Positions 61,967 to 64,000 of a DNA stretch of 64,000 bases are shown piece by piece. The notes under the pieces are model-generated. The model had not been told where the DNA came from and did no database searches. It was given only the letters and a program-made list of their open reading frames with translations. A program made the translations under genes and the position numbers. Source of the DNA: Phoronis australis. Its lineage: Eukaryota; Phoronida; Phoronidae. Numbering within the stretch: position 1 is the first letter of the stretch; each line of letters begins with the position of its first letter. Location: assembly GCA_002633005.1 (NCBI GenBank), contig NMRA01000750.1, positions 1 to 64,000 of the forward strand, given 5' to 3'.

Positions 61967-63119
61967 TACCTCATTTACACTGAAGTACAGAATCGATAGT
62001 TAACCTAATTATTACTTAGCAAAAGCCAAGTCTCTTACTTATTTATAAAGTTTGTTTCCTTTTGCATTTTTGTTGCTTTATTTGCGTATTACATGTGGCA
62101 TTTCTGATGCGATCCCCAAGATATTTACATGCAAAACGTGTTTTGAGTAGCTTGAGGCCTATTGTTTTTGGTTCAAATTGAACACAAAATGGTGCTGTGG
62201 TGGCCATTTTTCACTTCGTTTAGCCTTAGCTCAGCTTTACTGGGAGGCATTTTTCTGAAGTTATGTATTTAGAATGTATCTCACCTAGGGCAGCACTATC
62301 AGACGTAGGCCATCCATTTTTTCGCTATCGTTTTTAATTTTCTGATGATTGCTCTGTAATTTGTTGAGTTATTGTGTAGTGTCTCTTGTGTCTCTTGACG
62401 AATTTATGTGAAATTTGGTTATTGGGTAGGTTCCGTCAAATGCTATCTGGTTGATGTTAACGGTTCCTTGCCCCGACCTAATATTACCAAGATATTCAAG
62501 ATTTACTGGTCAGATGACTGTTCTTTTATTGACCTATTCCTTACTACACTTTTGTCGGTCTATCATATTCATGATAAAAATCTTACTGGTTGCATTTTTT
62601 ATCTGATCTTATGAAGTTTATGCCGAACATTTGGCTTGTGAATGACTTGTTGTTTTTTGGTTGAAATCGGCACAAGTTGGCGCTGTGGCAGCCATTTTTG
62701 GTTTTAGAGACCCATAGCTCTGCTCTTCCTGGAGAGATTTTTCTGAAAAATGGTATGTAGGTAGATCTCATATTTTTTGGGTTTCCCATGTTTGGAGAAT
62801 TTCATGATAGTTGTGTGTAAACAGGTAAAATCACAGAATATGAAACTTGAGTACGGTGGGAAATCTTACGAAAGTAGACACGTGAATCTAGATCTGCACG
62901 TGTGTAAGTACACTATTTGAATAGAATCGACTGGATAGTGTGTTTACACTTCACAAAGTTGGAATCGGTTTACGTTAAATAGATTTGTAACCACCTCCAC
63001 GAGTAAGTTTAAGTTGAATCGATTTAAGCCAATCCTCTTGCATTTACACCCGCTTCCTAAATTGATTTGAATCTGAAACCCATTTTAAGTCGATGTAAAT
63101 CTTCAGTGTAAACGGGGTA
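61967..63119. mobile_element. ~1.15 kb candidate DNA transposon with TACCCCGTTTACACTG-type ends
   Basis: The left end TACCTCATTTACACTGAAGT is mirrored by ACTTAC-free right-end sequence CTTCAGTGTAAACGGGGTA, giving about 19 bp of inverted termini with TA at the outer edges. Further GTTTACAC and ATTTACAC copies lie inside (62945, 63048). The interior has no long open frame. It contains an internal repeat pair at 62160-62290 and 62650-62780, 488 bp apart, sharing GG(T/C)GCTGTGG and CCATTTTT phrases. It could be one element or two nested ones. Confidence 0.5.
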
Positions 63120-63342
63120 TAAGATTACAGTAACCATCAGTAGCAGTGCTCTCCAGTACATACCTTGTAAAGTGTCAAATCTTGACTCGAACATTCTCTG
63201 GGAAAGGATATCTTTCGACACCAGAGAAGTCCCATGGTCCTGTTAGTGAACGCATTTCTTGACGTCATTTCTTAGAGTTTAGAGTCGCAATTCATCGCTT
63301 TGAAGTCCGAAAAGCTGTGGATGTGGATTTGTGAGATGCGGT

Positions 63343-63600
63343 AAAACCTCACCAATTTTGTACAAATATAATTGGCTTTATTTTAATTGCCCTTATTTCA
63401 TTTGTAAAGTGATTCTATTGTTGTTCTGAAATGCTCACCTTTCTTTGAAAACATTCATTTGGTGGTAGTTTTGCTACAGAACATGAATATGGAAAAGCAT
63501 TTGGTGCGACGAACCTGTCTTGGAAAAATTGATGAAATAAAATTTCAGTTGTCAGACATACTGTATCATAAATTGGAGAGACTTTACTATAATTTTGTTT
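63343..63600. repeat. Dispersed repeat with imperfect inverted ends
   Basis: GGTAAAACCTCACCAATTTTG at the left is mirrored by AAATTGGAGAGACTTTACTAT at the right. The ends resemble those at 30178 and 53525, suggesting one old non-autonomous family. Confidence 0.5.
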
Positions 63601-64000
63601 TGTAACTAATTCTCATATTTTCTGGTGTCATCAATGCACAATTGGTCACTGAACTGCGGTTATGATTAAGAAGATCTTATGTATTGGTATATGCCAGCTG
63701 CGTATTATGCTGGGTTTTACATCGTGTAATATTATGAAATAGTTATTAAGTTCTATCGGTAACGTCGGACAAATATGTCTGCATAGTGATGGAGGGTTTG
63801 GTTGACATGAGACATGTGGAGTGTCCAACAAGGTGGAAAACCGTCATTGATTAATTTTCATTTAGTGTTAAATTATCAGCTAATGACCTGCATGTTCAAG
63901 TTTAATGCATACAAGATCGATTTGATGGGCATGGCACAAATGTTTGGTTGTCAATGTATTAATTTGTTCTGAAATGTGTAATTATTAGGGGGCTTGATAA

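Larger units (their letters stand above)
24029..64000 (+). other. APC: APC gene, 5' part (five coding exons, continues beyond the window)
   Basis: Five exons with consensus splice sites join in frame: 220 + 184 + 109 + 183 + 84 = 780 nt, 260 codons. Intron phases are 1, 2, 0, 0, 0. APC is a cytoplasmic scaffold of the beta-catenin destruction complex (with Axin, GSK3 and CK1) and also binds microtubules through C-terminal regions. Only the N-terminal self-association and helical regions are encoded here. No exon resembling the armadillo region is visible up to 64000. Vertebrates have APC and APC2; an invertebrate gene would be the single pro-orthologue unless a lineage-specific duplicate exists. 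Confidence 0.95.
61686..64000 (+). other. APC intron 5, start
   Basis: Begins GTATTG. No exon resembling the next human segment (leading into the armadillo repeats) is visible before the window ends. A large element with inverted termini occupies 61967-63119. Confidence 0.65.

Noticed and set aside
1-64000. tRNA, rRNA or other structured RNA genes
   Set aside because: Reading by eye I found no cloverleaf with A and B box motifs and no rRNA-like run; a covariance-model scan would be decisive and was not possible.

Overview
This window looks like draft genomic DNA from an invertebrate animal. It is AT-rich and intron-dominated, with no operons, and carries single ambiguous bases (33288, 52049) and one run of Ns (54804-55042). 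The only gene I can name is the 5' part of an adenomatous polyposis coli (APC) gene on the plus strand. Five coding exons lie at 24041-24260, 34385-34568, 39310-39418, 51163-51345 and 61602-61685. They join in frame into 260 codons covering the N-terminal dimerisation coiled coil and the second helical region before the armadillo repeats. The armadillo, beta-catenin-binding and C-terminal parts must lie beyond position 64000. Protein similarity to human APC is strong, but some exon boundaries differ. This suggests a non-vertebrate bilaterian, perhaps a marine invertebrate deuterostome; I cannot fix the species.

Layout. 1-24028: upstream of the first coding exon, with no recognisable coding gene. 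It is likely promoter and/or an intron between an unseen non-coding first exon and the ATG exon. It carries many short non-autonomous DNA transposons, tandem repeats and palindromes. 24029-24260: start-codon exon with 12 bases of 5' UTR. 24261-34384: intron 1 (10.1 kb). 34569-39309: intron 2 (4.7 kb). 39419-51162: intron 3 (11.7 kb), with a 204-codon unidentified minus-strand ORF, an 87-bp tandem array, a ~145-bp tandem array rich in ATTTGCAT octamers and a 28-bp minisatellite. 51346-61601: intron 4 (10.3 kb as assembled), containing two near-identical ~2.8-2.9 kb segments on either side of the N gap. 61686-64000: start of intron 5, with a ~1.15 kb element that has inverted termini.

The most informative observations are of three kinds. 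First, gene structure: the first exon equals human coding exons 2+3 joined (220 nt in both), the third equals human exon 5 in length (109 nt) and phase, and the fourth corresponds to human exons 6+7 joined. Second, a probable assembly fault in intron 4, where overlapping allelic contig ends appear to have been placed in tandem. Third, a mobile-element record that can be read directly: a hAT-like element with 8-bp target duplications at two loci, one copy carrying a nested 507-bp element whose empty site is preserved in the other. I found no clearly new protein system. Exon comparisons with human APC rest on recalled exon boundaries, and no search or alignment was run.
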